A DNA stretch of 64,000 nt from Lachnospiraceae bacterium (GCA_024403335.1 JAKSSA010000002.1:19656-83655); one strand, 5' to 3'. Positions 18,019 to 28,567 are shown, numbered from the stretch's first letter. Notes: generated by a model not told the origin, from the sequence alone. Translations and numbers: made by a program.

Positions 18019-18078
18019 AATACATGATTCTTCTTAATATTAAAATATTAAGATATTAAGATATTAAAATATTAAAAA

Positions 18079-18489
18079 TTAAAACTTAAAACTCATGGGA
18101 AGCAAATCCTCTAAAGTTTTTACAATATAATCATCTTCTGACTTTGCTAAAATAATCTTAAACTCTGAGGGTTCAACAAATTCTCGCATGAACTGTCTGC
18201 ACATTCCACAAGGCGGGCAAAAATCAAATTCCTTTTCGTCTTTATTTCCACCAACAATTGCTATTGCTTCAAACTCTGTCTTACCTTCACATAAAGCACT
18301 TGGGAAAGCATTTCTTTCAGCACATAAGCCAACAGGATAAGCTGAATTTTCCACATTACAGCCTTTATAAATGCTTCCGTCTTTGCAAAGCAATGCTGCT
18401 CCTACATAAAAGTTCGAAAATGGCGCATATGCATTCTTTCTTGCATCAAAAGCTTTTACAATAAGTTCTTTTATAATATTCTCATTCAT
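18079..18489 (-). CDS. cdd: cytidine deaminase
   Basis: 136-aa zinc enzyme of pyrimidine salvage that deaminates cytidine and deoxycytidine. The catalytic Glu and first zinc Cys are in CAERNA, the other two zinc Cys in PPCGMCRQ; the substrate site NVENSAY is present. Tetrameric short type. The gene begins two bases after the stop of the membrane-protein gene, with GGGGA in front of the ATG. Confidence 0.96.
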   Translation of the reverse strand: MNENIIKELIVKAFDARKNAYAPFSNFYVGAALLCKDGSIYKGCNVENSAYPVGLCAERNAFPSALCEGKTEFEAIAIVGGNKDEKEFDFCPPCGMCRQFMREFVEPSEFKIILAKSEDDYIVKTLEDLLPMSFKF

Positions 18490-18491
18490 AA

Positions 18492-19079
18492 TCAGTCCCC
18501 ATTTTTACGAGATTTTTTCTTGCCAAATAAAATGTTAATTCCAATATTAATTAAAATTGCAGGAACCATCATTTTTCCGAAAGTTGACCAGGTAATAATA
18601 TTTCTGGCTGCTAAGAACAGCAAAGTACCAAGCTCAACACCGAACATGTTGCCTGTATTGATACCCTTCTTCATAATTGAAGATGCTGATGGCAGGAATA
18701 TAAAAAGGCACCACCATCCGGCAAAAGAAACTCTTGATATTACTTTTAACATCATTAAAAGGGCAATAATTCCTATACCAATAATAAACAATCCCTTTAA
18801 ATTATGTTTTGATTTCTTTTCTTCTTTTGAAGGCTTAGTTTGAACATCATTTTTAGTCTCATTGTTTACTCTTAAAGATGTCTCTTCGTTTGAAACTTCC
18901 TGGCTCCAGTCATAACCCTGATTATACTTTTGCATAATCTCATCCAGATTAAAGTTTTTAGAAGCCTCTTCTCTTTCCTTTTCTTCTGTTGCATCTATGT
19001 AAGAAGGCACATTTTTCTTTTTCAAGCTTACAGGTCTTGAAAGATTAATTCTGTAATTGTAATCATTTTCGTTTTCCAT
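18492..19079 (-). CDS. membrane protein of unknown function
   Basis: 195 aa. A hydrophilic, charged N-terminal half (about 1-93) with acidic and lysine-rich segments is followed by about four membrane segments (from about 95 to 185) and a basic tail KKKSRKNGD. The C-terminal half recalls the compact LiaF/DUF5668-type membrane modules, but I cannot assign it. GGAG precedes the ATG. Co-transcribed with cdd (two-base gap). Confidence 0.55.
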   Translation of the reverse strand: MENENDYNYRINLSRPVSLKKKNVPSYIDATEEKEREEASKNFNLDEIMQKYNQGYDWSQEVSNEETSLRVNNETKNDVQTKPSKEEKKSKHNLKGLFIIGIGIIALLMMLKVISRVSFAGWWCLFIFLPSASSIMKKGINTGNMFGVELGTLLFLAARNIITWSTFGKMMVPAILINIGINILFGKKKSRKNGD

Positions 19080-19124
19080 TTACCACTCCATAAGGTTACA
19101 AACCATTCGTTAAATTTTGACACT

Positions 19125-19160
19125 AATTTGATTGCAATAACTTAAATTTAATTGCAATAA
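19125..19160. repeat. direct repeat ATTGCAATAA, 20 bp apart, upstream of 18492-19079
   Basis: AATTTGATTGCAATAA and AATTTAATTGCAATAA end at 19140 and 19160, exactly two helical turns apart, in the promoter region of the membrane-protein/cdd pair. Possible operator; regulator unknown. Confidence 0.4.
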
Positions 19161-19206
19161 TAAGATACAACCAAATCTTAACAATGTCAAATTAAGTAAA
19201 GATTAG

Positions 19207-19243
19207 AAAAACAAGACAGCTCCGCATTTATCCGGAACTGTCT
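19207..19243 (-). terminator. terminator of pheS-pheT-purE
   Basis: Stem AAGACAGCTCCG/CGGAACTGTCTT (12 positions, one C-A mismatch, loop of eight), followed on the minus strand by TGTTTTTCT. It begins 14 bases after the purE stop. Confidence 0.8.
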
Positions 19244-19256
19244 TCATCAAAACAAA

Positions 19257-19757
19257 TTAATAATTCTTATATCCAACTTCTTCTATACGTTCTTTTTTCT
19301 TCATAACGCCAGCTTTAAGTTCTTCTTTATAAGCTTCAACCTTTTCAAGCAAAGCCTCATCTGAAGTTGCAAGTATCTTCGCTGCTAAAATTCCGGCATT
19401 CTTTCCTCCATTGATTGCAACTGTTGCAACCGGAATTCCTGAAGGCATCTGAACAATTGAATACAAAGCATCTGTTCCATTAAGTGTTTTTGAGTAAATC
19501 GGAACACCAATAACCGGAAGAGGGAATATTGCCGCACACATACCGGGCAAATGAGCTGCACCGCCGGCTCCTGCAATAATCACCTTAAACCCCTTTTCCT
19601 TTGCAGACTTCGCATAATCAAAGAAAACATCAGGCATTCTGTGAGCTGAAATAATAGTCATCTCATACTCAATTCCAAATTTTTCAAGCATTTCTGCAGC
19701 GCCTGACATAATTTCAAGATCAGAGTCGCTACCCATTACTATTCCGACTTTAGCCAT
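19257..19757 (-). CDS. purE: N5-carboxyaminoimidazole ribonucleotide mutase
   Basis: Class I PurE, 166 aa, which moves the carboxyl group in AIR carboxylation during purine synthesis; octameric, cytoplasmic. The substrate loop [14 protein letters not shown] and the catalytic-His segment ISAHRMPD are present, with [11 protein letters not shown] following. ATG at 19757 has AGAGG ahead. It is 16 bases after pheT, so it is likely the last gene of pheS-pheT-purE. No purK or other pur genes are in the window. Confidence 0.96.
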   Translation of the reverse strand: MAKVGIVMGSDSDLEIMSGAAEMLEKFGIEYEMTIISAHRMPDVFFDYAKSAKEKGFKVIIAGAGGAAHLPGMCAAIFPLPVIGVPIYSKTLNGTDALYSIVQMPSGIPVATVAINGGKNAGILAAKILATSDEALLEKVEAYKEELKAGVMKKKERIEEVGYKNY

Positions 19758-19773
19758 TTTTACACCTCTTTCA

Positions 19774-22215
19774 TTACTGAGCACGCAAAGATGCATTCAA
19801 AAGCTTGCAAAGAGCCTGTAATGCATTATTGGCAACCTTTTCGATTTCCTGTGAAGTTAAGGTCTTATCAAGTGCACCAATTCTTAAACGAATCATCACT
19901 GACTTCTTTCCATCAGGAATCTGTTTTCCATGATATTCGTCAATAAATTCAGCAGAATGAAGTAAAGGACTCTTTGCTACCTGCTTATCGAGTACCTCCT
20001 TGATTTCTTTCCATGAAACATTGGAATCGAAAATAATAGACATATCGTAATCTACAATAGGGAATTCAGGCATATGCTCGAATTTATTCGTTCTCGAAGT
20101 AAAAGGAACAAACAAAGTTGTATCAAGTTCAAATAAAATAACTGCAACCTTCTTAATATCACATGCCATTGAAGTCTTCTTTGAAAGAAGTGCAAGATTA
20201 CCAATCTTCTTATCACCTCTCATAATATTGAGCCATACTGTCTCATCTGCCCAAACAGGTTTTTCCTCCTTTACGAATGTAAAGCCTTCCATATGGGTAA
20301 ATCTGGGCATATACTCAATAACACCCTTTGCAGTACGGAACAAAGAATTTACATCCTTTAAATTTCCGACAAATGCACCTGCAATGGTTCTTGTCTGCTT
20401 AGGAAGGAATTCTGTTTCATCATACTTTGATATAAATGACTCACTTGAAATAACCTGTGCTTCTTCAAAAATAGAGAATTCATCAAAGTAGCGTTCGTTC
20501 TTAGCAACTGCTTCACAAATATTTGGAAGTAAAGATGAACGAATAAACTTTTCATCCGGAGCAGGAGGAGTTGAAAGAGCCATAGTATTGCTCAAATCAC
20601 CAATAAGAGCATTTGCATACTGGTCCTTCATCCAGGGATATGTAAAAATTTCCTGCATACCGCAGCGTAAAGCAAGATATTCCTTAACATTTCTTACCAA
20701 ATCAATATCAAGCTGGTTAATTGCAGCATCAAAGGATGTTGTAATAGGAGCAGGTTCGAAATTTTCATAGCCTATCATTCTTGCTACTTCTTCCATGATG
20801 TCTGCCTTTATGGAAACATCGCCTGTTGAACGCCATGAAGGAACAATAACATGCATCTTGTCACCATCAAAGCTTACTTCAAAGCCAAGTCTTCCAAGCT
20901 GACTTGCAATTTCATCATTTGTAAGACTTCTTCCAAGTCTTCTGATAAGCCAGTCAACACTTACATCAAGTTCAGCCTTCTTAAGCTTCTCAGGATAATT
21001 ATCATTATAGCCTGTAACCTTTAATTCAGGATAAAGCTCCTTGAACAAATCCATTGCAATTGAAAGTGCAAGATCACATCTTTCAGGATCAAGTGCCTTT
21101 TCATAACGAGTTGATGCCTCTGTACGATTTTCATATCTCAAAGCGGTACGACGAATTCCTGTAGCTTCAAAATTTGCAACTTCAAGAATTACTTTGTTAG
21201 TTGTAGGAAGGATTGAATCCTCACATCCACCCATTACACCTGCCAAAGCAATTGGTCCTCTTCCATCAGCAATTACAAGGTCATCATTAATAAGATTAAG
21301 TTTCTTTCCGTTAAGAAGCTCTAAGGTTTCATTTTCCTTAGCACGACGAACTGTAATATGGTCAACAATAGTATCCTGATCAAATGCGTGTGTAGGCTGT
21401 CCTGTCGCAAGCATTACATAATTGGTTATATCCACCAATGCATTGATAGGACGCATTCCGGCTTTCCATATTCTGTTCTGTATCTTATAAGGTGAACTCT
21501 TAACAGAAACATTGTCCATTGATACACCGATATACCTTGAACAACGTGATGAATCTTCGATTTCAACTTCTAAATTACCTGCTACCTCTGTTTCAAAGGG
21601 TGCATATTCCTTTAAAGGAAGGTTATACAAAGCAGCAAGCTCTCTTGCAATGCCATAGTGTCCCCAAAGATCAGGGCGGTTAGTCATTGATTTGTTATCA
21701 ATTTCAATAAGGATATCATCCATATCCAAAGCTGTAGCAAGCGGAGTTCCTGCAGGGAAATCAAAAGCAGAAAGATCTACAATCTCATGGTCATCTTTTA
21801 AAGGGAACAAGCCTTCCAAACCGATTTCTGTTGAAGCACAAATCATACCATAGCTTTCAACTCCACGAAGCTTTGACTTCTTAATTTCTACAGGCTCACC
21901 CTCACCATGCCAACGGCAAAAAGAACCGGGAGCTGCAACTGCAACCTTCATTCCGGGCTCTAAGTTACTGCCACCACATACGATTTCATAAATATCATCA
22001 CCTAAATCTACACGACAAACTCTTAATTTGTCTGCATTAGGATGAGGCAAAACTTCTTTAATTTCACCAAGAAGCATATTCTTAAATCTGTCAGCAAGGT
22101 TCTCGGTGCCTTCAACCTCAACAGTTGACATTGTAAGGTCATATGAGAATTTTGACATGTCCATGCTCTCAGGCAAATCTACATAATCTTTTATCCAGTT
22201 TAATGATAATTTCAT
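19774..22215 (-). CDS. pheT: phenylalanyl-tRNA synthetase beta subunit
   Basis: 813-aa subunit of the (alpha-beta)2 synthetase. Order of domains: N-terminal tRNA-binding OB fold ([20 protein letters not shown]), B3/B4 editing domain, B5 domain, catalytic-like core ([11 protein letters not shown]), and C-terminal ferredoxin-fold anticodon-binding domain ([14 protein letters not shown] onward). Good AAGGAG at the start; 11 bases after pheS. Confidence 0.97.
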   Translation of the reverse strand: MKLSLNWIKDYVDLPESMDMSKFSYDLTMSTVEVEGTENLADRFKNMLLGEIKEVLPHPNADKLRVCRVDLGDDIYEIVCGGSNLEPGMKVAVAAPGSFCRWHGEGEPVEIKKSKLRGVESYGMICASTEIGLEGLFPLKDDHEIVDLSAFDFPAGTPLATALDMDDILIEIDNKSMTNRPDLWGHYGIARELAALYNLPLKEYAPFETEVAGNLEVEIEDSSRCSRYIGVSMDNVSVKSSPYKIQNRIWKAGMRPINALVDITNYVMLATGQPTHAFDQDTIVDHITVRRAKENETLELLNGKKLNLINDDLVIADGRGPIALAGVMGGCEDSILPTTNKVILEVANFEATGIRRTALRYENRTEASTRYEKALDPERCDLALSIAMDLFKELYPELKVTGYNDNYPEKLKKAELDVSVDWLIRRLGRSLTNDEIASQLGRLGFEVSFDGDKMHVIVPSWRSTGDVSIKADIMEEVARMIGYENFEPAPITTSFDAAINQLDIDLVRNVKEYLALRCGMQEIFTYPWMKDQYANALIGDLSNTMALSTPPAPDEKFIRSSLLPNICEAVAKNERYFDEFSIFEEAQVISSESFISKYDETEFLPKQTRTIAGAFVGNLKDVNSLFRTAKGVIEYMPRFTHMEGFTFVKEEKPVWADETVWLNIMRGDKKIGNLALLSKKTSMACDIKKVAVILFELDTTLFVPFTSRTNKFEHMPEFPIVDYDMSIIFDSNVSWKEIKEVLDKQVAKSPLLHSAEFIDEYHGKQIPDGKKSVMIRLRIGALDKTLTSQEIEKVANNALQALCKLLNASLRAQ

Positions 22216-22226
22216 TGTTATTCTCC

Positions 22227-23264
22227 TTAGTTGAACTGTTTGAGGAAGCGCAAGTCTGAACTGTGGAACAGTCTTACATCATCAACGCCGTATCTCATCA
22301 TTACCAAACGGTCAAGACCGATATTTACATAAAAACCTGTGTATTCATCAGGATCAAGACCGGCAGACTTAAGTACATTAGGATGAGGTGTACCACCCGG
22401 CATAACTTCAATCCAGCCAACATGTTTACAAACGCTGCAGCCTTTACCGCCACAAACCAGGCAGCCCATATCAATTTCAAAACCGGGCTCAACAAATGGG
22501 AAGAAACCTGCTCTCATTCTTACCGGAACATCACAACCAAACACCTTGGAAAGAATGCTCTTAATCATAACCTTACCTGCAGAGAAGGTTAAATCCTTAT
22601 CTACAATCAGCGCTTCATACTGGAAGAATGCACGTTCATGACGGGCATCAGTTGTCTCATTACGATAAACGGGGCCGGGATATACAAATCTGTAAGGAGG
22701 TTTATGTGTCTGAAGATAACGAACACTGCCGCCTGTTAAATGAGGACGAAGACAAAGCTTCTTGGCTGCTGTGCCTTTATCATGACCTTCAAGCCAGTAA
22801 GTATCCATAGATTCACGAGCAGGATGGTTAGGAGGGAAATTAAGCTTATCAAAGCCATACAATTCACTTGTAACATCATCCTCCTGGAATACTTCAAAGC
22901 CCATTGAGCGGACTGCATCATTTAAGTCATAGCACATCTGTGTAATAGGATGAAGTCCGCCTTTAAAAGGCAATTTACCGGGAATTGTAACATCAAAGTC
23001 AGAAGATATTTCTGATTCTTTAATCTTAAGTTCCTCACGTCTCTTTTCAATAAGTTCGGATAAACTGTTCTTTGCCTGATTAACCAATTTTCCTGCTTCT
23101 GCTCTCTTTTCGATAGCAAGCTGGGGAAGTTCTTTAAGTAATGCAGTCAAAGTACCTGTTTTACCCAAAATACTGTTCTTTACGTTCTGAAGTTCAGCTT
23201 CAATTTTGCAAGCAAGAATCTGTTCCTCAGCCGTTTTTTGAAGTTCCTGCAATCTTTCCTTCAT
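22227..23264 (-). CDS. pheS: phenylalanyl-tRNA synthetase alpha subunit
   Basis: 345-aa catalytic subunit of class II PheRS. N-terminal coiled-coil (about 1-85), then motif 2 (GPVYRNETTDARHERAFFQ) and motif 3 (NIGLDRLVMMRYGV). A four-cysteine insert CLVCGGKGCSVCKHVGW, as in some Firmicutes PheS, may bind zinc. ATG at 23264 has AAGGAG; the longer in-frame reading upstream is the leader and promoter. No T-box is seen in that leader. Confidence 0.97.
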   Translation of the reverse strand: MKERLQELQKTAEEQILACKIEAELQNVKNSILGKTGTLTALLKELPQLAIEKRAEAGKLVNQAKNSLSELIEKRREELKIKESEISSDFDVTIPGKLPFKGGLHPITQMCYDLNDAVRSMGFEVFQEDDVTSELYGFDKLNFPPNHPARESMDTYWLEGHDKGTAAKKLCLRPHLTGGSVRYLQTHKPPYRFVYPGPVYRNETTDARHERAFFQYEALIVDKDLTFSAGKVMIKSILSKVFGCDVPVRMRAGFFPFVEPGFEIDMGCLVCGGKGCSVCKHVGWIEVMPGGTPHPNVLKSAGLDPDEYTGFYVNIGLDRLVMMRYGVDDVRLFHSSDLRFLKQFN

Positions 23265-23349
23265 ATCTGTTCTCCTTACCAGGTAATATCTTTCAAATCG
23301 TTTTAGCTGCCGTAACTTATACTTAACAGTTAAGACAAAATTAAAAATA

Positions 23350-23378
23350 ATAATACCATTTTCATGAATAATAGTCAA
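23350..23378 (-). promoter_or_regulatory. promoter of pheS-pheT-purE
   Basis: TTGACT (23378-23373) and TATTAT (23355-23350) with a 17-base spacer on the minus strand. The leader is about 80 bases, too short for a T-box. Confidence 0.8.
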
Positions 23379-23384
23379 CCCAAA

Positions 23385-23459
23385 TAAAAAGGACTCCCAC
23401 ATGATTGATATGCTCATATTACCAAATATTCGATAAAAACACATCTATGGAAAGTCCTT
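23385..23459 (-). terminator. long-hairpin terminator after tdk
   Basis: Closing stem AAGGACT/AGTCCTT (23453-23459 with 23389-23395), partly extended inside by CCAT/GTGG pairs, followed by TTTTTATTT on the minus strand. The 57-base interior is unusually long for a terminator loop. Confidence 0.55.
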
Positions 23460-23476
23460 AATCATTTTACTTCAAA

Positions 23477-24040
23477 TTATTGCGGGCCAAGTTGTCCGAG
23501 TGACCAATGTTTTCTGCATAAAGCGCAATAAGATTCATTCTTGCCAAGCATTATCTGTTCGCCTTCCTTTACAACTTTTCCGTCGGCAATTCTTGCATTC
23601 CAAATAGCTTTCTTTCCGCACCAGCACACAGTCTTAATTTCCTCTATACTGTCTGCCCAGGCAAGCAACCACTGGCTTCCTTCAAAAAGCTCTCCCTTAA
23701 AATCCGCTCTTAACCCATAGCATATGACAGGAATTTCAAGAAAATCGACAATTTCAACAAACTTTTCTATTTGTTCTTTGGTACAAAACTGGGCCTCATC
23801 TACTATAATGCAGTCATAATCGGATACATCAAGCTTTCCTTCCATCAGATCTTCCACAAAATAGCATTTTGCATTCAAGCCTGCTCTTGACCACACAGCA
23901 TCTTTTGCATCTCTGTTATCAAGCTTGGGTTTGACAATAAGTGCTTTTTGACCGCACTCACAATAATTATACCAAACCATAATTGCATTTGCTGTTTTTG
24001 AAGAGCCCATAGCTCCATAACGAAAATAAAGTTTTGCCAT
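23477..24040 (-). CDS. tdk: thymidine kinase, type II
   Basis: 187-aa salvage kinase making dTMP. P-loop GAMGSSKT near the N terminus, Walker B-like DEAQF, and a C-terminal lasso domain with zinc cysteines CWCGKKA and CALCRKHW. AAGGAG in front of the ATG; 17 bases after the ABC exporter gene. Confidence 0.95.
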   Translation of the reverse strand: MAKLYFRYGAMGSSKTANAIMVWYNYCECGQKALIVKPKLDNRDAKDAVWSRAGLNAKCYFVEDLMEGKLDVSDYDCIIVDEAQFCTKEQIEKFVEIVDFLEIPVICYGLRADFKGELFEGSQWLLAWADSIEEIKTVCWCGKKAIWNARIADGKVVKEGEQIMLGKNESYCALCRKHWSLGQLGPQ

Positions 24041-24057
24041 CCTTTACTCCTTAATAA

Positions 24058-25833
24058 TTATTCTTCAAGCTGAGAAGTATAAAGTTTATAGTATAATCCC
24101 TTCTTAGCCATCAATTCATCATGATTTCCGCACTCTGCGATTCCGCCATCATCAATATACATAATCTTGTCGCAGTTTCTTATAGTTGACAAGCGATGTG
24201 CAATAATGAATGAGGTTCTTCCTTTAAGCATGGCATTAAGACCTTGCTGCAATGCCTTTTCAGTTTGAACATCAATTGATGAGGTTGCTTCGTCAAGTAC
24301 AAGTATCGCAGGATCTGAAATCAAAGTTCTTGCGAAACTTACAAGTTGCTTCTGGCCCTGGGAAAGAATTGAACCTCTCTCCTTAACTTCGGTTTTGTAA
24401 GCATCAGGGAATCTGTTAATAAACTCATCTGCGCAAACGGTTTTTGAGGCCTTAACTATTTCCTCTTCCGTTGCATCAAGTTTACCGTAGCGTATGTTAT
24501 CCTCAATTGTTCCTGAGAATATGAAGCTGTCCTGAAGCATGATACCCATCTGCGAACGCAAAGACTTAAGTGTTACCTTGCTGATATCATTTCCGTCAAT
24601 TAAAACTCTACCCTCATCCACATTATAAAATCTTGAAACCAAATTTACTATAGTACTTTTGCCTGCACCGGTAGGTCCAACCAAAGCAACGCTTTCACCG
24701 GGATTTACCTTAAAAGAAATATTCTTCAAAACGTCCTTGCCTTTTTCATATGCGAAATCAACGTTTTCAAAGACAACCTCACCCTTAATAGGAGGTAATT
24801 CTTTAGCATCTTCGGCATCATCTACCAATATTTCGGCATCCATTGTTTCAAAAATTCTTTCAAGGTATGCCATGTTGTTAAGAAAACTGTTAAAAATATT
24901 ACCAAGGTTCATGATAGGCTGCCAGAAACGTGAAGCATATGAAGACATAGCAAGAATTACACCAAGGCTTGTATTACCATGTCCGAAAACCACCAAACCG
25001 AATACAAAAATACATGCTCTTATTGCAACCGCAATATTATCAATACCGGGCCATACAAGGTTATTATAGCTTACTGCCTTCATCCAAGTCTTTCTGCAAC
25101 GATCTGATAATTCAGCAAAAGTATTAGAATTTTCTTCTTCTCTTGCAAAAATCTGAGTAATTCTTGTACCTGTTATATTTTCCTGCAAATATGCGTTTAA
25201 GTTTGAATTTTTATTAGAAACCTGCTGCCAGGCAACTCTTTGCTTATTCTTAATCCAGAAAAGGAATGCTGCCAAAACCGGAACACCAAATAAAATAACA
25301 ATCGCAAGCTTAACATCGGTTAAAAACATGAAAACAACGATAAATATAAGATTAAGTGTTTCAAGTATTACACTTATCAAGCCGTTTGAAAGAATATCCG
25401 AAACGCTGTTTACATAATTTACTACACGAATAAGAATCTTGCCATGCGGTCTGTCATCAAAATATTTGAAAGACAGCTTCTGAAGATGAGAGAACAAATC
25501 TCTGCGGATGTCAAGAATAATTCTGTTACTTACATCAACCATCATTCTTGAACGAATAGTTGCAAAAATAATAGAAACTGCATTCGTAAGAATGAGAATA
25601 AAAGCTAACCTGATAAGCAGTTTAACATTTGAATCAGGAATAGCAACATCAAGTGCCTGTTGAGTAATCTTCGGTGTAAACAATGCCATTACACCTGAAA
25701 CGGCACTTAGCAGGAAGGCAATAATCATACCTTTTTTCTGTCTCTTAATATACTCACCGGCTCTGAGTAAATGTTTTAACTCAAAAGGTGTCTCAAGAAC
25801 TTCATCTTCACGATAGGTGTTTTTTCTGCTCAT
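24058..25833 (-). CDS. ABC exporter half-transporter, subunit with catalytic Glu
   Basis: 591 aa: six membrane helices (about 30-320) fused to a nucleotide-binding domain. Walker A GPTGAGKST, signature LSQGQKQ (second Gly replaced by Gln), Walker B ILVLDEATSSID with the catalytic Glu, H-loop IIAHRLSTI. It overlaps the stop of its partner gene by four bases (ATGA). Together they form a heterodimer of the BmrCD/LmrCD/TM287-288 type with one competent and one degenerate ATP site. Substrate unknown; drugs, lipids or peptides are possible. Confidence 0.9.
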   Translation of the reverse strand: MSRKNTYREDEVLETPFELKHLLRAGEYIKRQKKGMIIAFLLSAVSGVMALFTPKITQQALDVAIPDSNVKLLIRLAFILILTNAVSIIFATIRSRMMVDVSNRIILDIRRDLFSHLQKLSFKYFDDRPHGKILIRVVNYVNSVSDILSNGLISVILETLNLIFIVVFMFLTDVKLAIVILFGVPVLAAFLFWIKNKQRVAWQQVSNKNSNLNAYLQENITGTRITQIFAREEENSNTFAELSDRCRKTWMKAVSYNNLVWPGIDNIAVAIRACIFVFGLVVFGHGNTSLGVILAMSSYASRFWQPIMNLGNIFNSFLNNMAYLERIFETMDAEILVDDAEDAKELPPIKGEVVFENVDFAYEKGKDVLKNISFKVNPGESVALVGPTGAGKSTIVNLVSRFYNVDEGRVLIDGNDISKVTLKSLRSQMGIMLQDSFIFSGTIEDNIRYGKLDATEEEIVKASKTVCADEFINRFPDAYKTEVKERGSILSQGQKQLVSFARTLISDPAILVLDEATSSIDVQTEKALQQGLNAMLKGRTSFIIAHRLSTIRNCDKIMYIDDGGIAECGNHDELMAKKGLYYKLYTSQLEE

Positions 25834-27602
25834 GCTACTACCTCCTCTCCGGTTTGAAGTTTAACAAGTGAGCAGTAATAACCGCCCTTTGCCACAAGTT
25901 CGTCGTGCGAACCCTCTTCAACAATACGACCATCCTTTAAAACAAGTATTTTGTCGCAGGCTTTGGTAGTAGAAATTCTTTGTGCAATAATAAGCTTTGT
26001 ACATTCAAAATCAAGAGACTTCAATGCATGCTGAATCTCTTTTTCAGTTTCCATATCAACAGCAGAAGTTGTATCATCAAGAATCAAAATCGGAGGTGCA
26101 ACCGCCAAAGCTCTTGCCAGTGAAATTCTCTGCTTCTGACCACCTGACAAACCAACGCCTCTTTCACCAATAATTGTGTCATATCTTTCAGGCATTTTCT
26201 GGATAAATTCTGCTGCCTGAGAATATTTTGCATACTTCATAACTTCTTCTAAAGAAAGTCTTAAATTACCATATGCAATATTTCCGTCAATTGAGTCTGA
26301 ATAAAGTAAAACATCCTGTGAAGCAAGACCTATGCTGCATCTCAAATCATGAAGCTTTATATCTGAAACATTGATACCGTCAATCAGTACCTCACCTGAA
26401 GTTGGCTCATAAAATCTCGGAATCAAATTGATAAGTGAAGTCTTACCGCAGCCTGTTTCACCCATAATTGCCACAGTTTCACCAGGATTAACAGTAAATG
26501 AAACATCATTTAATACAGGAAGCTTACCGTCCTCATATTTAAAGCTTACATTCTTAAATTCAATCTTACCTTGAACTCTTTCTTTAAGTTCAATTGCATT
26601 TTCCTTGTCAACAATCTTAGGTTCAGAATAATAAATTTCCATTACCTTTGCTGCTGCCGCATTAAAACGCTGGAATTCATTTACTATACCGCCCATATTT
26701 CTCATAGGGTTGGCAATTGCCCAGCAAAGACCTGAAAAAGCTACAAATTCACCGGGTGTCATCTGCTTATTAATGATGAGAATACCACCAAATACCAACA
26801 GAACAATTGGCATAAGTTCAGCAACAATCTGAACATAAGGGAAATATTCAAGCCAGGTCATGGCTGTTTTCTTTGAATATGTAGAATACTCAACATTTGC
26901 CTTATCAAACTTTTCAATTTCATAATCTTCTCTTGCAAATGCCTTTACTACACGATTACCACTGATATTTTCCTGGGCATCAGTATTGAGATTTGCAAAT
27001 TTTTCACGCAAATCACGATGGCGAAGCTTAACCTTATTCTTAAAAAGAATAATAATCCAAAGCATAACAGGTGCCAGTGCCAGAATAGCAAGTGCAAGAC
27101 GCCAATCCATGATAAAGAAATAAATTGATGTAGCACCTACAAGAAAAATTGACTCTATACAGGATTTCAAAACCCATGCAATCATATGTCTTATCGCATC
27201 AAGGTCACCTGTAAGACGAGTCATCAAATCACCGGTACGATAAGTATTAAAGAAATTCATATCCTGATGCTCAATTTTGTTGAACAAATAGGTACGAATT
27301 TTATACAACGCACCCTGTGAAACCTTTTCACATCCCATGGCACTCAAATATACAATAGTTGTTCTAAGCAAAGTCAGACCAACCATGGCAAATATGAGGA
27401 AGAAAAAATAATCTCTTCTGTTAGCCATATTTGCAGCTGCATCATCAGATGTTAAAAATACATCGACAATTTCTCTTGAAACAAAAGGTACTGTCAGCTG
27501 CATAATGCTGTATACTGCAACTCCGAAAAGTGACAGAATATACAGCCACCCGTTACCGTCAAGATTGCTTCGCAACCATTGAAGCTTCGTTTTCTTTTCC
27601 AT
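25830..27602 (-). CDS. ABC exporter half-transporter, degenerate Walker B subunit
   Basis: 590 aa with the same layout as its partner. Walker A GETGCGKTS, canonical signature LSGGQKQR, Walker B ILILDDTTSAVD with Asp instead of the catalytic Glu, and Q instead of H in the switch loop (IIAQRISTT). So its own site is degenerate, while its signature completes the partner's active site, the usual asymmetric pattern. AAGGAG before the ATG; 75 bases after the metallophosphoesterase gene. Confidence 0.9.
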   Translation of the reverse strand: MEKKTKLQWLRSNLDGNGWLYILSLFGVAVYSIMQLTVPFVSREIVDVFLTSDDAAANMANRRDYFFFLIFAMVGLTLLRTTIVYLSAMGCEKVSQGALYKIRTYLFNKIEHQDMNFFNTYRTGDLMTRLTGDLDAIRHMIAWVLKSCIESIFLVGATSIYFFIMDWRLALAILALAPVMLWIIILFKNKVKLRHRDLREKFANLNTDAQENISGNRVVKAFAREDYEIEKFDKANVEYSTYSKKTAMTWLEYFPYVQIVAELMPIVLLVFGGILIINKQMTPGEFVAFSGLCWAIANPMRNMGGIVNEFQRFNAAAAKVMEIYYSEPKIVDKENAIELKERVQGKIEFKNVSFKYEDGKLPVLNDVSFTVNPGETVAIMGETGCGKTSLINLIPRFYEPTSGEVLIDGINVSDIKLHDLRCSIGLASQDVLLYSDSIDGNIAYGNLRLSLEEVMKYAKYSQAAEFIQKMPERYDTIIGERGVGLSGGQKQRISLARALAVAPPILILDDTTSAVDMETEKEIQHALKSLDFECTKLIIAQRISTTKACDKILVLKDGRIVEEGSHDELVAKGGYYCSLVKLQTGEEVVA

Positions 27603-27676
27603 TAGTTACTCCTTACTCATACATATAATCAGTACGAAATTTATTCTTTTCAGTATAAAATTCATACTGTCACCCA

Positions 27677-28558
27677 CTATTTTAATGAAACTGTTATAAT
27701 TTCCGGCTTATTAATAAAAAGAAGAAAAATCGCTCCTGCTGAAACCAAAAGTCTTGAATTATAATAAAGACCTTTGACCAGTTTCGGAAACAAGCCCTGT
27801 CCCGGTGCATACAACCCACGTTTTCCTATTCTTATCTGGCCCCCATGAGCATGTCCTGAAAGCATCAAATCAAAACATCTATAATTTTTTACAAGTTTAT
27901 AATATTCCGGATGATGAGAAATAAGAATTTTAAAATATGAAGCATTATCCTTTTCTTCTTCCCATCTTTCAAGTACCTCAAGCTTTGGCATTGACTTTGG
28001 TATGCGCCCTGTTATCTTATTAAGTAAGCTTCCGAGCATCATTCTGAAATAACAATATAATCTGTGTGCCACATTACTGTATTTTGCTTTTCCTTTTTTC
28101 CTTAAGTTTTCTCTTTCTTCTTCAGAAAACATGGTTCTCAAGCCGCTTGTCAGTCCGGCAATTTCAACCTTCAGACTGTCAATTCTTATCTTTTCGTTAT
28201 CTAATACGATAACACCAAGGCTTTTAATCTTTTCAAACTCAGATTTTAAAACTACATCTTCGTGATTACCAATTCCGTAAAAAACACTTGTTACCTTTGC
28301 AAGTCTTTCAAGAAAGGAATATGTGTAATCAGGAACCGTCTTGCATTCCCTGTTTCCGTCCACCAAATCTCCCGCAATACATACAAAATCCGGATTAATT
28401 GCTGTTATTTCTTCAAGTATGTTTTCGGCATTTAATAAACTTTCTTTACGCTTTTCCGTTAAATGTAAATCAGAAATCAAAACAAACCGGATGTCATTAC
28501 TGACATTCGGTTTGTTTTTTATTTCATAATTGTTAATATCAAAACCAACAACAGACAT
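27677..28558 (-). CDS. metallophosphoesterase (YkuE-like)
   Basis: 293 aa with the full calcineurin-like set: DLHLT, GDLVDG, GNHED, SHHPEYY and GHAHGGQ. Weakly hydrophobic near the C terminus but without a clear anchor. YkuE-like members act on membrane lipids or nucleotides; substrate unknown. The ATG is nine bases after the PAP2 gene stop, with a poor ribosome binding site, so it is probably coupled to PAP2. Confidence 0.85.
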   Translation of the reverse strand: MSVVGFDINNYEIKNKPNVSNDIRFVLISDLHLTEKRKESLLNAENILEEITAINPDFVCIAGDLVDGNRECKTVPDYTYSFLERLAKVTSVFYGIGNHEDVVLKSEFEKIKSLGVIVLDNEKIRIDSLKVEIAGLTSGLRTMFSEEERENLRKKGKAKYSNVAHRLYCYFRMMLGSLLNKITGRIPKSMPKLEVLERWEEEKDNASYFKILISHHPEYYKLVKNYRCFDLMLSGHAHGGQIRIGKRGLYAPGQGLFPKLVKGLYYNSRLLVSAGAIFLLFINKPEIITVSLK

Positions 28559-28567
28559 TTCGAAAAA

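Noticed and set aside
23265..23344. T-box leader before pheS
   Set aside because: The promoter leaves only about 80 bases and neither the T-box sequence nor a terminator-antiterminator pair is seen.
23265..23444. Longer pheS product
   Set aside because: The extension covers the promoter and terminator and lacks PheS similarity; MKERLQEL has AAGGAG.
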